A DNA stretch of 64,000 bases from an uncultured cyanobacterium (lineage in GTDB: Bacteria; Cyanobacteriota; Cyanobacteriia; Thermostichales; Thermostichaceae): positions 1-64,000 of the forward strand of contig CALFBB010000027.1 in assembly GCA_937944885.1 (NCBI GenBank). The letters run 5' to 3'. The notes under the pieces are model-generated. The model saw only the letters and a list, made by a program, of their open reading frames with translations, was not told the origin of the DNA and ran no database searches. The position numbers were made by a program, and so were the translations under genes. This document shows positions 9,158 to 17,312 of the stretch, piece by piece; the stretch's first letter is position 1; every line of letters starts with the position of its first letter.

Positions 9158-10171
9158 ATGACCACACGGGTAGCCATTAACGGATTTGGTCGTATCGGAC
9201 GAGCTTTCCTGCGCATACTCCTATCCCGGCCAACTTTGGAGCTGGAGGTGGTGGCAGTCAATGATTTGACCGAACCCGATAACTTGGCTTACCTGCTTCA
9301 GTTTGATTCTGCCTATGGACGATTGCCTCAGTCGGTGAGGGCCGTAGATGGACATTTACAGGTGGGCGAGCACAAGATCAGGGTTTTGGCAGAACGGGAT
9401 CCGGCTCAGCTACCTTGGAAGGATTTGGAGGTTGATTTGGTGGTGGAATCCACCGGTTTTTTTACCAAGCGGGAAGGGGCTGCCAAGCACCTGGAAGCCG
9501 GAGCCAAAAAGGTGATTATTTCTGCTCCCGCCAAGGGCCCTGACCTAACGGTGGTGATGGGGGTAAATGATGATCAGTACGATCCCGAGCGCCATCACAT
9601 CATTTCCAATGCCTCCTGCACTACCAATTGCCTGGCTCCTGTGGCCAAGGTGCTGCTGGATCGCTTCGGCATTGAGACCGGTTTTCTCACCACCTGCCAT
9701 GCCTACACCGCTACCCAGGCGATTGTGGATCGTCCGGATCCCAAGGATTTTCGTCGGGGTCGCTCGGCAGCAGTGTCAATTGTCCCCTCCACTACAGGGG
9801 CTGCTACTGCGGTGGCCGAAGTCTTGCCCGCTCTCAAGGGTAAGATGGATGGCTTGGCCCTGCGGGTACCCACCCTAACCGGCTCGATTGTGGATTTTGT
9901 GGCGCGTACCGAGCAGCCGATCAGCAAAGAGGCCGTCAATCAGGCCTTTGTGGAAGCTGCCGAAGGGCCGATGCGGGGCATACTGGCCATTGCCCCGGCG
10001 GAGATCGTCTCTGCCGATATTGTCGGGGATCCCCATTCCTCAATTGTGGATTTGGGCTCCACTATGACCTTAGGGGATCGCACCGTGAAGGTGCTCTCTT
10101 GGTATGACAATGAGTACGGCTACGCCTCGCGGGTAGTGGATCTGGCTGCTAAGATAGCAGCAGCTTTGTAG
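9158..10171 (+). CDS. gap: Glyceraldehyde-3-phosphate dehydrogenase, NAD-type (type I)
   Basis: 337 residues. NAD-binding 'VAINGFGRIGRAFLR', catalytic Cys in 'SNASCTTNCLAP', 'TCHAYTATQ', and the closing 'SWYDNEYGYASRVVDLA'. Asp36 in 'VAVNDLTEP' occupies the site that hydrogen-bonds the adenine ribose in NAD-specific bacterial enzymes. The photosynthetic NADP-using cyanobacterial Gap2 usually has Asn/Thr/Ser there. I therefore read this as the glycolytic, NAD-preferring paralogue, not Calvin-cycle Gap2. A strong GGAGGAG sits just before the ATG. The spacer to the divergent surE is 175 bp, and an intrinsic terminator follows. Confidence 0.93.
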   Translation: MTTRVAINGFGRIGRAFLRILLSRPTLELEVVAVNDLTEPDNLAYLLQFDSAYGRLPQSVRAVDGHLQVGEHKIRVLAERDPAQLPWKDLEVDLVVESTGFFTKREGAAKHLEAGAKKVIISAPAKGPDLTVVMGVNDDQYDPERHHIISNASCTTNCLAPVAKVLLDRFGIETGFLTTCHAYTATQAIVDRPDPKDFRRGRSAAVSIVPSTTGAATAVAEVLPALKGKMDGLALRVPTLTGSIVDFVARTEQPISKEAVNQAFVEAAEGPMRGILAIAPAEIVSADIVGDPHSSIVDLGSTMTLGDRTVKVLSWYDNEYGYASRVVDLAAKIAAAL

Positions 10172-10220
10172 CAGGCTGGTTTCATTGTTTGAGCAGTTTT
10201 GAGTACCCCTGAAAACCCTG

Positions 10221-10265
10221 AGTCTTGCCCTTCAGCATTCCACCCGCTTCGCTGAAGACTTTTTG
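10221..10265 (+). terminator. Intrinsic terminator of gap
   Basis: Inverted repeat CTTCAGC (10230-10236) / GCTGAAG (10251-10257) followed by ACTTTTTGTTG. An alternative outer pairing AGTCTT/AAGACT runs directly into the T run. It lies 50-95 bp after the gap stop. Confidence 0.7.
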
Positions 10266-10359
10266 TTGTTTCCTTCCTCTTTAGGGGAAGAAACACGGAC
10301 CTTGAAAGCGAATGTTCCCCATATTTATATTATGGGGAATAGCCGCTCCCTGAACTTCT

Positions 10360-10890
10360 ATGACGCTGGAAGCCTTTTTTATCCATTTGAACAACAATAG
10401 CCTACCCATTGCTTTGTGGGTCTTTGCCGCCCCTTGGTTGATTTGGGTCCTCTGCCATTGGATCCCGGGCCAGTGGGAAGAGCCCTTTTTGCTCAGCCTA
10501 AACATTGCGCTGGCAGCAGTCAGCATGGTTCTTTGGGCCGGTTACTTGGCCTATGCCTCCAACACAGGAGGCTGGCAGCTTGTGGTGAAACAAGCAGACA
10601 TATTTCTGCTTTTGCTTCCCCCCTACTACATCCTCAGCTCCATTTGGGTGGCGCGGCAGCGGATGCCTTTGTCCCGTGTACCGGCTTTTCGGACGCTGCA
10701 GGGAATTAGTATTTTGGCAGCAGTATACCTAGTCTTATCTTGGCTCAGCCGTCGGGTTTACATTATTTTCTTTTCCCGCATGCCCTTTTCGGCGTTTTTG
10801 TGGATCCTGGCCGGCTTGCTGGGGATAGCCTACATTGGCTACCGCATTGTCTTCGGGGATCCGCCTAAGTATCCCCCTGATGAGGCGTGA
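10360..10890 (+). CDS. Hypothetical polytopic membrane protein
   Basis: 176 residues with about five hydrophobic segments: about 18-34, 43-66, 78-93, 110-127 and 140-160. The C-terminus is short and proline-rich (FGDPPKYPPDEA). No catalytic motif is visible and I do not recognise the family. It starts at ATG 10360, about 190 bp after gap and beyond the gap terminator. It ends in a GTGA overlap with the longest possible reading of the ZIP transporter gene, so the two are likely cotranscribed and possibly translationally coupled. Confidence 0.65.
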   Translation: MTLEAFFIHLNNNSLPIALWVFAAPWLIWVLCHWIPGQWEEPFLLSLNIALAAVSMVLWAGYLAYASNTGGWQLVVKQADIFLLLLPPYYILSSIWVARQRMPLSRVPAFRTLQGISILAAVYLVLSWLSRRVYIIFFSRMPFSAFLWILAGLLGIAYIGYRIVFGDPPKYPPDEA

Positions 10891-10991
10891 AGGGATTTCT
10901 CCTCATTCTCCAACCCCCAGCCAACGCCAAGGGAAACTCAGGGGAAAAGGGAGAATCCAGAGGGATCCCACAACAAGCAAGGATTGCACCT

Positions 10992-11780
10992 GTGCAAATA
11001 GTTGACCTACACCCGATCTGGATTGGCTCCCTGGGCAGCCTAGTAGCCGGATTGGCAACGGCAATCGGGGCCTTGCCGGCGCTGTTCTTCTCCTCTATCC
11101 CAGAACGGGCCCAAGGGATCCTGCTTGGGTTTGGAGGAGGAGTGATGTTGGCTGCCACCTCTTTTTCTTTACTGGTACCCGGCACAGAGGTTGCTCTGCT
11201 GCTGGACTACCCTCGCCTTGTGGTGGGTTCCATCATGGTGGCCGGCATGCTCATCGGAGCTATTTTTCTGGAGAGTGCCCACCGTTTTTTCCCTCATGAA
11301 CACTTCTTTAAGGGGGTAGAAGGAGAAAACCGAGCTCATCTGCAGCGGATATGGTTGTTCATCATTGCCATTGCCCTGCACAATCTACCGGAAGGGTTGG
11401 CCGTGGGCGTGGGATTTGCCGGTGGAGAGCTAACGCAGGGTCTGCCGCTCATGGTTGGCATTGGCTTGCAGAACATTCCTGAGGGCACGGTGGTGGCCCT
11501 GTCTTTGGTTGCCCAGGGGTACCGGCGGCTGTTTGCCTTTTGGGCGGCTTTGTTAACGGGTTTGGTCGAACCACTGGGGGGCATTATCGGAGCAACAGTG
11601 GTGTCGTTGGCACAGCCTTTGTTGCCGTGGGGCATGGCCTTTGCGGCAGGAGCAATGCTGTTTGTTATTTCTGATGAGATTATCCCGGAGTCTCACCGCC
11701 AGGGTATGGAGCGAGAAGCAACTTTCGGGGTGCTCAGCGGGTTCGTCATCATGCTGCTGCTGGATATTACGTTGGGCTAG
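10992..11780 (+). CDS. ZIP family divalent metal transporter (GufA-like)
   Basis: About 262 residues from GTG 10992. The frame is also open to GTG 10887, which overlaps the upstream stop as GTGA. I prefer 10992 because AAGGA lies 8 nt upstream and the extra 35 residues look non-conserved. Eight membrane segments are expected. Diagnostic ZIP motifs are HNLPEGLAVGVGFAGG (TM4) and QNIPEGTVVALSL (TM5), which form the metal path, plus 'ISDEIIPESHRQG' near the end. ZIP proteins import Zn2+ and sometimes Fe2+ or Mn2+ across the inner membrane. GufA-type members tend to be broad-range. No Zur box was recognised nearby. Confidence 0.88.
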   Translation: MQIVDLHPIWIGSLGSLVAGLATAIGALPALFFSSIPERAQGILLGFGGGVMLAATSFSLLVPGTEVALLLDYPRLVVGSIMVAGMLIGAIFLESAHRFFPHEHFFKGVEGENRAHLQRIWLFIIAIALHNLPEGLAVGVGFAGGELTQGLPLMVGIGLQNIPEGTVVALSLVAQGYRRLFAFWAALLTGLVEPLGGIIGATVVSLAQPLLPWGMAFAAGAMLFVISDEIIPESHRQGMEREATFGVLSGFVIMLLLDITLG

Positions 11781-12244
11781 TTAGGGATCCCATGCTCAGC
11801 ACTGAACCTTTTTTGTGGCGGCTTCCTCGGATATGCCTGTCTGCTGCTGCACGGGGTGGTATCTACCAGTTGTAACGGCTGGCGGAGCAGTTGCCGGCCT
11901 TGGTGTGACGGTATAGGGCTGCAGGTCGTCTTGCTGGACCTGTGCCTCACTTTGGACAGAAGGGTATGGGTGTGTCTTGGAGCACTCTCTGGCTTTCCCG
12001 CAGAAGTAGCGCCGCAGTTGAGCTTTCCACCGGTTGGCGTTGCACTTAGCCTTTGCCCACCCCGTGCACCAATATCCACCCTCATCTTACAATCGCCGCC
12101 GATACGGTGGTGGATCCATAAAACAGGCCGAGGGGCTTTACCCAGAGCTGGGATCCGGGCAAAAGACTCTACACCGGCTGGAGCACTCCAATCACCTTCT
12201 GAGCTTAGAGCGAGAGCGAGAACTTGCCTTGGTTTGTGCTTTTC
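11781..12244. other. Intergenic stretch without recognisable gene
   Basis: 464 bp between the convergent ZIP and DUF3598 genes. Overlapping open frames exist on both strands, but their translations are low-complexity and not protein-like, and no tRNA or terminator was found. Several GGATCC cores are present, as elsewhere in the window. Confidence 0.5.
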
Positions 12245-13033
12245 TCAGTGGAGACGTTTCTGAGCTCGGATCAGGGTCACCCCTTGCCAAGCACCCCGGG
12301 CATCGTAATCCCGGATTAATCGCAGCACCTCCTGACAGCGCTCCGGTTGGGGAAACCAACTCAGGCTAACCGAGAAGCTACGCTCACCAGCGGCGGTCGT
12401 CGTAGGTAAGGGATCCGTTCCCCCGATCCACAGCCCACCCGGTAAGGGATCCCAGTGGCTCAGCCAGGCGGTTCCGCAAAAGTGGACCTCGGTTTCCTGA
12501 AGCCGGTAATCTAGACTTGAAAAGCTCTGGGCAACCCCCCACCACTCTCCCTGTAAGCGCTCCCTCAGCTCCTCTTTGGATAGGGGGAAAAGCTCTGCTG
12601 CCAGCTCTGGCAGTTGGCCACGCCGCTCCAGAATGGTAGTCACCTGAACCAGATGGCCCTGGGGATCCCATTGCTGGACAACCCGTGCTTTGCGATCCTG
12701 CCAGAGAAACCCTTGCTCAACGGCAAAATCGCTGAAGGGGGCCCGTTGCACCCGCCCGTTGGAAAAGGAACCTTCCGGAAAAAAGCGCAGCCCGGCGGAG
12801 AAATCTTGATAAACCCAGCTGTGGCAGCTCCCCGGCCTAGGGGATCCCTGGAGAGGGTAGTAGCTGTTGGTTTGACGGATCCCGCCTGTGCCGTCAGTTC
12901 CCAGTGCCTCAAACCTAATGCGGCTGCATTTTTGACCGCTCAGCTGCCAACCTGCAGCAGTGGGTTGGTAGGTGGAAAAAAAACCGTGCCATTCTCCAAG
13001 GTGTAGAGCCAAGCATTGTTTCTGAGTTTTCAT
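12245..13033 (-). CDS. DUF3598 family protein (lipocalin-like)
   Basis: 262 residues from ATG 13033 (MKTQKQCLALHLGEWHGFF). The frame extends 11 codons further, but family members start near the 'LGEWxGxF' block. Content is beta-rich, with alternating aromatic strands such as 'YYPLQG', 'GLRFFPEGSFSNGRVQ', 'VVQQWDPQGHLVQVTTILE' and 'GEWWGVAQSFSSLDY', consistent with the calycin/lipocalin-like fold assigned to DUF3598. No catalytic residues are known. The family occurs mainly in cyanobacteria and its function is undescribed. The upstream neighbour starts about 50 bp away on the other strand, so the promoters are back to back. Confidence 0.75.
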   Translation of the reverse strand: MKTQKQCLALHLGEWHGFFSTYQPTAAGWQLSGQKCSRIRFEALGTDGTGGIRQTNSYYPLQGSPRPGSCHSWVYQDFSAGLRFFPEGSFSNGRVQRAPFSDFAVEQGFLWQDRKARVVQQWDPQGHLVQVTTILERRGQLPELAAELFPLSKEELRERLQGEWWGVAQSFSSLDYRLQETEVHFCGTAWLSHWDPLPGGLWIGGTDPLPTTTAAGERSFSVSLSWFPQPERCQEVLRLIRDYDARGAWQGVTLIRAQKRLH

Positions 13034-13083
13034 GAAGCAACGTAAAGTAAGATTAGGTGGAGGCAAAGCTGGAGCAGCGTCAG

Positions 13084-13464
13084 ATGGGGAAGCAGTTGCA
13101 AATGTGGAAGAGACTGCGAGGAGGCCTTTTACTGGTCTTGGGGTTTATGCTATCGCCCCTCTCCTGGTGGAACGACCTATTTTTTAATCTGCCGATTGCC
13201 TACGGCTTTGGCTACCTTTGCAGCCTGTGGCAGCCGGATTGGTTACTGGGCGGAACCCTCGTTGGCTACTGGATCTCCAACTTGCTCGGTATTCTTATGA
13301 TGCAGATTGGTGCCACCGATGTTGTAGAGAATGAGCAAAAGCCCCGCAGCCTGAAGCGCAATATCTTAATCGGCTTGGCCTCCTCTACTGTATACACGCT
13401 GGTGATCCTCGGCTTGGTGGAATTTCGCATCGTTGATATTAGCGCCATTTTTCCGTTTGTGTAG
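13084..13464 (+). CDS. Hypothetical small membrane protein
   Basis: 126 residues from ATG 13084, which has GGAG 9 nt upstream. A GTG at 13057 would add nine residues. Hydrophobic segments lie at about 10-27, 33-50, 54-75 and 96-118, so three or four transmembrane helices are likely. The loop between the last two is charged ('VENEQKPRSLKRN'). No recognised family or motif. Confidence 0.6.
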   Translation: MGKQLQMWKRLRGGLLLVLGFMLSPLSWWNDLFFNLPIAYGFGYLCSLWQPDWLLGGTLVGYWISNLLGILMMQIGATDVVENEQKPRSLKRNILIGLASSTVYTLVILGLVEFRIVDISAIFPFV

Positions 13465-13480
13465 TGGGAAGGAGTCCTTT

Positions 13481-13510
13481 CTCTTAAGCAGGAATCTCTT
13501 AGGCAGGAAT
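13481..13510. repeat. 15-bp tandem duplication (one mismatch)
   Basis: CTCTTAAGCAGGAAT followed directly by CTCTTAGGCAGGAAT in the spacer just before the CadD-like gene. It may sit in that gene's 5' untranslated region. Confidence 0.8.
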
Positions 13511-13532
13511 CATCTCTCATTATTAAAATTTC

Positions 13533-14189
13533 ATGTCCACTACTGTTTTTTGGGCAACCCTGGTCGAGGGGATCGCTGCTTTTGTTGCCACCCACATTGA
13601 TGACTTTCTCTTGCTGGCTTTGCTGTTTGCCCAGGCCCAGATTCAACCCACCTGGAAACCCTGGCATGTCTGGTTGGGGGGCTATATGGGTTTGGCAGGA
13701 CTGATTTTCATCAGCTCCTTAGGGTACATGGGGGGTCTCTTCCTACCTCCCCCTGTCATTGGTCTGCTGGGGTTGCTCCCGATATCGGTGGGTTGTTGGA
13801 AATTGTGGCAGGTGGAAGAAGAAGCGATAGAACAGCGACTGGAGGAACTTCAAGAGTCCCCCCTCAAGAAGACTGGGTGGAACTCTCTGCCCTTGTTGCC
13901 CTCCCCTGTTGTGATGTCCACCCTTCTCACCTTTGCCAATGGAGGAGATAATATCAGCTTGTATGTTCCTCTGTTTGCCGGTAGCAGCACCCTTCAGCTG
14001 GTTCTCTTCTGTCTCATCTTCTTCCTGATGAAAGGGTTATGGTTTGCCATGGCACAAAGGTTGGCGCTGCAGCCTGCGGTGGTTAAGGTCTTAACAGAAC
14101 GGGGAGAACGTTGGGTGCCCTGGCTCCTGATTGGGTTGGGGATATGGATTTTGGTTGAGAACGAAACTTGGCAATTGATTGCCACCTAG
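13533..14189 (+). CDS. CadD-like cadmium resistance / heavy-metal transporter
   Basis: 218 residues with six hydrophobic segments. The two paired signature blocks of the CadD family are both present: 'FVATHIDDFLLLALLFAQ' (about 17-34) and 'LTFANGGDNISLYVPLFAG' (about 130-148), each putting acidic residues in the membrane. A charged cytoplasmic loop (about 88-118) separates the halves. CadD proteins confer cadmium efflux or binding in Gram-positives, and cyanobacterial members are annotated by similarity only, so the ion is uncertain. Neighbouring ZIP and CadD-like genes make this a small metal-transport area. Confidence 0.8.
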   Translation: MSTTVFWATLVEGIAAFVATHIDDFLLLALLFAQAQIQPTWKPWHVWLGGYMGLAGLIFISSLGYMGGLFLPPPVIGLLGLLPISVGCWKLWQVEEEAIEQRLEELQESPLKKTGWNSLPLLPSPVVMSTLLTFANGGDNISLYVPLFAGSSTLQLVLFCLIFFLMKGLWFAMAQRLALQPAVVKVLTERGERWVPWLLIGLGIWILVENETWQLIAT

Positions 14190-14190
14190 C

Positions 14191-14463
14191 TCAGTCATTG
14201 TGCCGATCAAAATCAGAATAAGTATCCCATTCCAACTTATCGTGGCGATGCTCTCGTTCCCAGCGATGGACCCAATCCCAAATACGATAGTGCTGGTCAG
14301 CAGTGAGCTGTGTGGGATCCTGACTTAATGTGGCAACCTCTTCTGGAGTCAGCAGAGCCGCTTGACTACCGATCTCCACCAAACAACGACGTTCCTCACC
14401 GGTGGTATTGGACTGGTGTAGCCGTCGAATCAGCCGACGCATCGAAAGGATTTCTTGACCCAT
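14191..14463 (-). CDS. Small conserved hypothetical protein
   Basis: 90 residues, soluble and highly charged. It contains 'RRLIRRLHQSNTTGEERRCLVEIG' and 'LTADQHYRIWDWVHRWEREHRHDKLEW', with a His/Arg/Trp-rich C-terminal half. Convergent to the CadD-like gene with only 1 bp between the stops. The GC content and codon use look like the neighbours, which supports a real gene. Family not recognised. Confidence 0.55.
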   Translation of the reverse strand: MGQEILSMRRLIRRLHQSNTTGEERRCLVEIGSQAALLTPEEVATLSQDPTQLTADQHYRIWDWVHRWEREHRHDKLEWDTYSDFDRHND

Positions 14464-14601
14464 AAGTTATTCACAAACAGGAGTAGAGGATAGACCCATG
14501 AGAACTAGGGAAATAATCGAACAAAATCAGGCCTTTACTCTGTATAAATTTCAACCGGACCAAAGATGGATCAATTCTATCCAACTTTAGAAAAAGAAAA
14601 C

Positions 14602-15564
14602 CTAAGAAGAGATGTCAAACTGCCCCAAAATACGTACCTCTGGTTCCAATAAAATTAACCATTGCTGATAGACTTTCTCCTGGGCCAACCGAATCAAACG
14701 GTGAATATCGCTAGCAGTTGCCTGATCACGATTGAGGATAAAGTTGGCATGGCGCTCAGAAATTTGGGCCCCACCAATGCGGTAGCCCTTCAGCCCCACC
14801 TGCTCGATCAGCCAGCCCGCAGGGTACGTCTCAGGATTACGAAAGACACTACCACAACTGGGCAAATGATAAGGCTGCGAATTTAGGCGTTGGTTCAGGT
14901 TGCGCTGGGTTTCTAACTGCACCTGAGCCGGATCCCCACCTGGGATCAACTGTAGGGTGGCACCCGTCACTGTCCATGCGGATCCCTGCAAGCGAGAACG
15001 GCGGTAACCAAAGTGTAAATCCTGCCGCTCCAGCCGATACAGCTCTTGTTCTTCATCCAAAATGTACGCCTCAACCAGCACATCCGACATGGCACAGGCA
15101 TGAGCGCCGGCATTCATCACCACTGCTCCCCCGACTGTGCCAGGGATCCCAATGGCCCACTCCAAGCCTCGCCAACCCTGCTTGGCCGCCACTCGGGATA
15201 AGTTAACCAAAGGCTCACCGGCAGCAGCCCAAATTTTTCCTCCCTCCAACAGTTGGATCCCGCGCAAACGGCGGGTATTGATCACCAAGCCGCGCAACCC
15301 GGCATCGCTGATCAACAGGTTGCTACCTGCCCCTAGGAGGGTCACCGGCATCCCTTCTGAGCGGGCCCACCCTAGGCACTGCCGCAACTCCAAATCGCTA
15401 CAGGGTTCACAATACCACTCCGCTTGGCCGCCGACGCGAAAAGTGGTGAAAGGAGCCAATGGGATCCCTGATTGAATCCATTCCGAAACGCTGACAGAAC
15501 TTGGGGCTGAGCCTGAACCTGCACAGGGGCTATGCCGCGGGATCATCAGCGGAGCCGTAGTCAT
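14602..15564 (-). CDS. murB: UDP-N-acetylenolpyruvoylglucosamine reductase MurB
   Basis: 320 residues, including a ~30-residue N-terminal extension before 'PLAPFTTFRVGGQAEW'. FAD-binding blocks are 'LLGAGSNLLISDAGLRGLVI' and 'GLEWAIGIPGTVGGAVVMNAGAH'. The catalytic Ser is in 'LPSCGSVFRNP' and the catalytic Glu in the closing 'LLEPEVRILG'. It reduces the enolpyruvyl group to the lactyl ether, giving UDP-MurNAc. The start overlaps the murC stop in an ATGA, so murC-murB is a translationally coupled pair committing UDP-GlcNAc to peptidoglycan. Confidence 0.96.
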   Translation of the reverse strand: MTTAPLMIPRHSPCAGSGSAPSSVSVSEWIQSGIPLAPFTTFRVGGQAEWYCEPCSDLELRQCLGWARSEGMPVTLLGAGSNLLISDAGLRGLVINTRRLRGIQLLEGGKIWAAAGEPLVNLSRVAAKQGWRGLEWAIGIPGTVGGAVVMNAGAHACAMSDVLVEAYILDEEQELYRLERQDLHFGYRRSRLQGSAWTVTGATLQLIPGGDPAQVQLETQRNLNQRLNSQPYHLPSCGSVFRNPETYPAGWLIEQVGLKGYRIGGAQISERHANFILNRDQATASDIHRLIRLAQEKVYQQWLILLEPEVRILGQFDISS

Positions 15565-17096
15565 GATGCCAACACCTCAGAAGTACCCCTCTGTCCGGTC
15601 GAATCTTCTGTTGATCCAGCTGCCTCCGTTTCAGGAGCCATTGGGGACTGCTGCTCGATCTGGACAGCGTATGCCCGCATCGTAGCCGCTATCTGTTGGT
15701 TCAGATCACCGGCGCTCAGAAAAATGGCCAAATCTCCAGGTTGCAGAACCGATCCCAACACCTGGGGCAATTGCGGCAAAGAAGATACATACCGTACATG
15801 GGGATGATGCTCAGACACCGCCACCGCCAACCGCAAACTGTCGGCGTGCAGAGGAGGTGGAGGTGGTTCTCCAGCCCCATAGGTGGGTACGATCAACACC
15901 ACATCTGCATCCCCAAAGCAGCGGGCAAAATCCTGAAACAACCTGGCCAAACGGCTGTGACGGTGGGGCTGAAACACCGCCACCACCCGACGTTGCTGGA
16001 GACGGGCTGCGCGCAGGGTGGCTTGAATTTCACTGGGGTGATGAGCATAATCATCCACAAAAGTAACCCCCCCTACCTCTCCCTTGCGCTCAAAGCGGCG
16101 ATGGGCCCCCTGAAATTGGGAGAGAGCCGCAGCGATGACCGCAAACTCCAAACCCAACTGGCGTCCCACGGCAACAGCAGCCAAAGCATTACTAAGGTTA
16201 TGGGATCCCAACACCTGTAAGCGGAGAGAACCAAGTCGGGATTCCCCTTCCCAAATTTCGGCGGTAGTTGAGTCGGCCGCATAGACAATTTCACGGGCCT
16301 GATAAAGAGCTTCCGGGTGACCCTCGATGCTATAGCCCACATCCACCATAAGGTGGGAAGCTAAGTTAGGACAATCCAAGCAGGCCACCAGGGTCTGACT
16401 TTGCGCCGCATACTGCTGGAAGGCGCAAATCACCTGCTCCAGATCCGTGTAGTGATCCGGATGATCCAACTCGATATTGGTGATCACTCCTATTTGGGGA
16501 TGCAGCCGCACCAGCGATCCATCTGATTCATCCACCTCCGCTACCAAATACTTTCCCTGACCAAGGCGGGCATTCCCCTCCCAGGCATCCACCTCTCCGC
16601 CAATGATCAAGGTGGGATCCCAGCCCGCCGAGAGCAGCACATAGCCAATCATGCTGCTGGTGGTAGTTTTGCCGTGGGTGCCCGCCACCCCAATACTGGG
16701 GCGATGGTTAAACAGGGCCGCCAACAACTCGGCGCGGTGCCAAACGGGAAGACCTTTGCCCAAAGCAGCCGACAACTCCGGGTTGCCGGGGCGGATGGCG
16801 CTGGAATAGATCACCTGCGGTTCCCCAATCAACCCCTCAGCAGTATGCCCCTCGATGAAGCGCACCCCCAAACTTTCTAGGCGGCGGGTACGACCATTGG
16901 CAGCAATATCCGAACCGGAAACCCGAAACCCTTGTTTGGCCAGGATGTAAGCCAGTGCCGACATGCCTACCCCACCAATACCGACAAAGTGATAGGTAGA
17001 CAGCAAAGGATTAAGCAGATCTAAAGTCAGAGGTGAAGGTTGAGAAGGAACTGGCACCGATGTAATGGGATCCTCCCCCTCAAGCGGCTCTAGCAT
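15561..17096 (-). CDS. murC: UDP-N-acetylmuramate--L-alanine ligase MurC
   Basis: 511 residues with the Mur ligase order: N-terminal 'YHFVGIGGVGMSALAYIL' (about 36-53), P-loop 'GVAGTHGKTTTSSMIGYVL' , 'NIELDHPDHYTD', and the C-terminal 'FVDDYAHHPSEIQATLRAAR' block. About 30 extra N-terminal residues precede the fold. It adds L-Ala to UDP-MurNAc with ATP. The gene is divergent from devB across a 216-bp spacer that must hold both promoters. Confidence 0.96.
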   Translation of the reverse strand: MLEPLEGEDPITSVPVPSQPSPLTLDLLNPLLSTYHFVGIGGVGMSALAYILAKQGFRVSGSDIAANGRTRRLESLGVRFIEGHTAEGLIGEPQVIYSSAIRPGNPELSAALGKGLPVWHRAELLAALFNHRPSIGVAGTHGKTTTSSMIGYVLLSAGWDPTLIIGGEVDAWEGNARLGQGKYLVAEVDESDGSLVRLHPQIGVITNIELDHPDHYTDLEQVICAFQQYAAQSQTLVACLDCPNLASHLMVDVGYSIEGHPEALYQAREIVYAADSTTAEIWEGESRLGSLRLQVLGSHNLSNALAAVAVGRQLGLEFAVIAAALSQFQGAHRRFERKGEVGGVTFVDDYAHHPSEIQATLRAARLQQRRVVAVFQPHRHSRLARLFQDFARCFGDADVVLIVPTYGAGEPPPPPLHADSLRLAVAVSEHHPHVRYVSSLPQLPQVLGSVLQPGDLAIFLSAGDLNQQIAATMRAYAVQIEQQSPMAPETEAAGSTEDSTGQRGTSEVLAS

Positions 17097-17282
17097 CGCG
17101 ACTTCACCCCACTCCTAAAGATCACCACACCGTAACACTAGGCACCTGTAGCACAGGTTCCAGACAGGCCACATCATATCAGGAATCCCCTAAAGCAGGT
17201 AGCTCCCACCTCACAGGGACCTAGGGGGAGAGAAAATAGCGCCAAAACAAAAGATACAACTGGACATCCTGACTCAACGAAT

Positions 17283-17300
17283 TTTACATTTGTTTAAGAA
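17283..17300 (+). promoter_or_regulatory. Possible half HLR1-like element upstream of devB
   Basis: TTTACATT-TG-TTTAAGAA. The first octamer fits the HLR1 half-site bound by the cyanobacterial regulator RpaB, but the second half matches only partly. It sits within 35 bp of the devB start. Confidence 0.2.
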
Positions 17301-17312
17301 CACTCGGATTCA

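Noticed and set aside
8983-9261. Long N-terminal extension of surE
   Set aside because: It overlaps the divergent gap gene, is not protein-like, and MRVLLTNDDG at 8982 is the exact SurE start.
11856-12263. Open frames in the 11.8-12.2 kb spacer
   Set aside because: Translations are Cys/Ser/Pro/Arg-rich with no conserved pattern, and several overlap on both strands.
13533-14189. Terpene- or LysE-type exporter reading of the CadD-like protein
   Set aside because: The paired THIDDF and NGGDNI motifs fit CadD better than LysE/RhtB.
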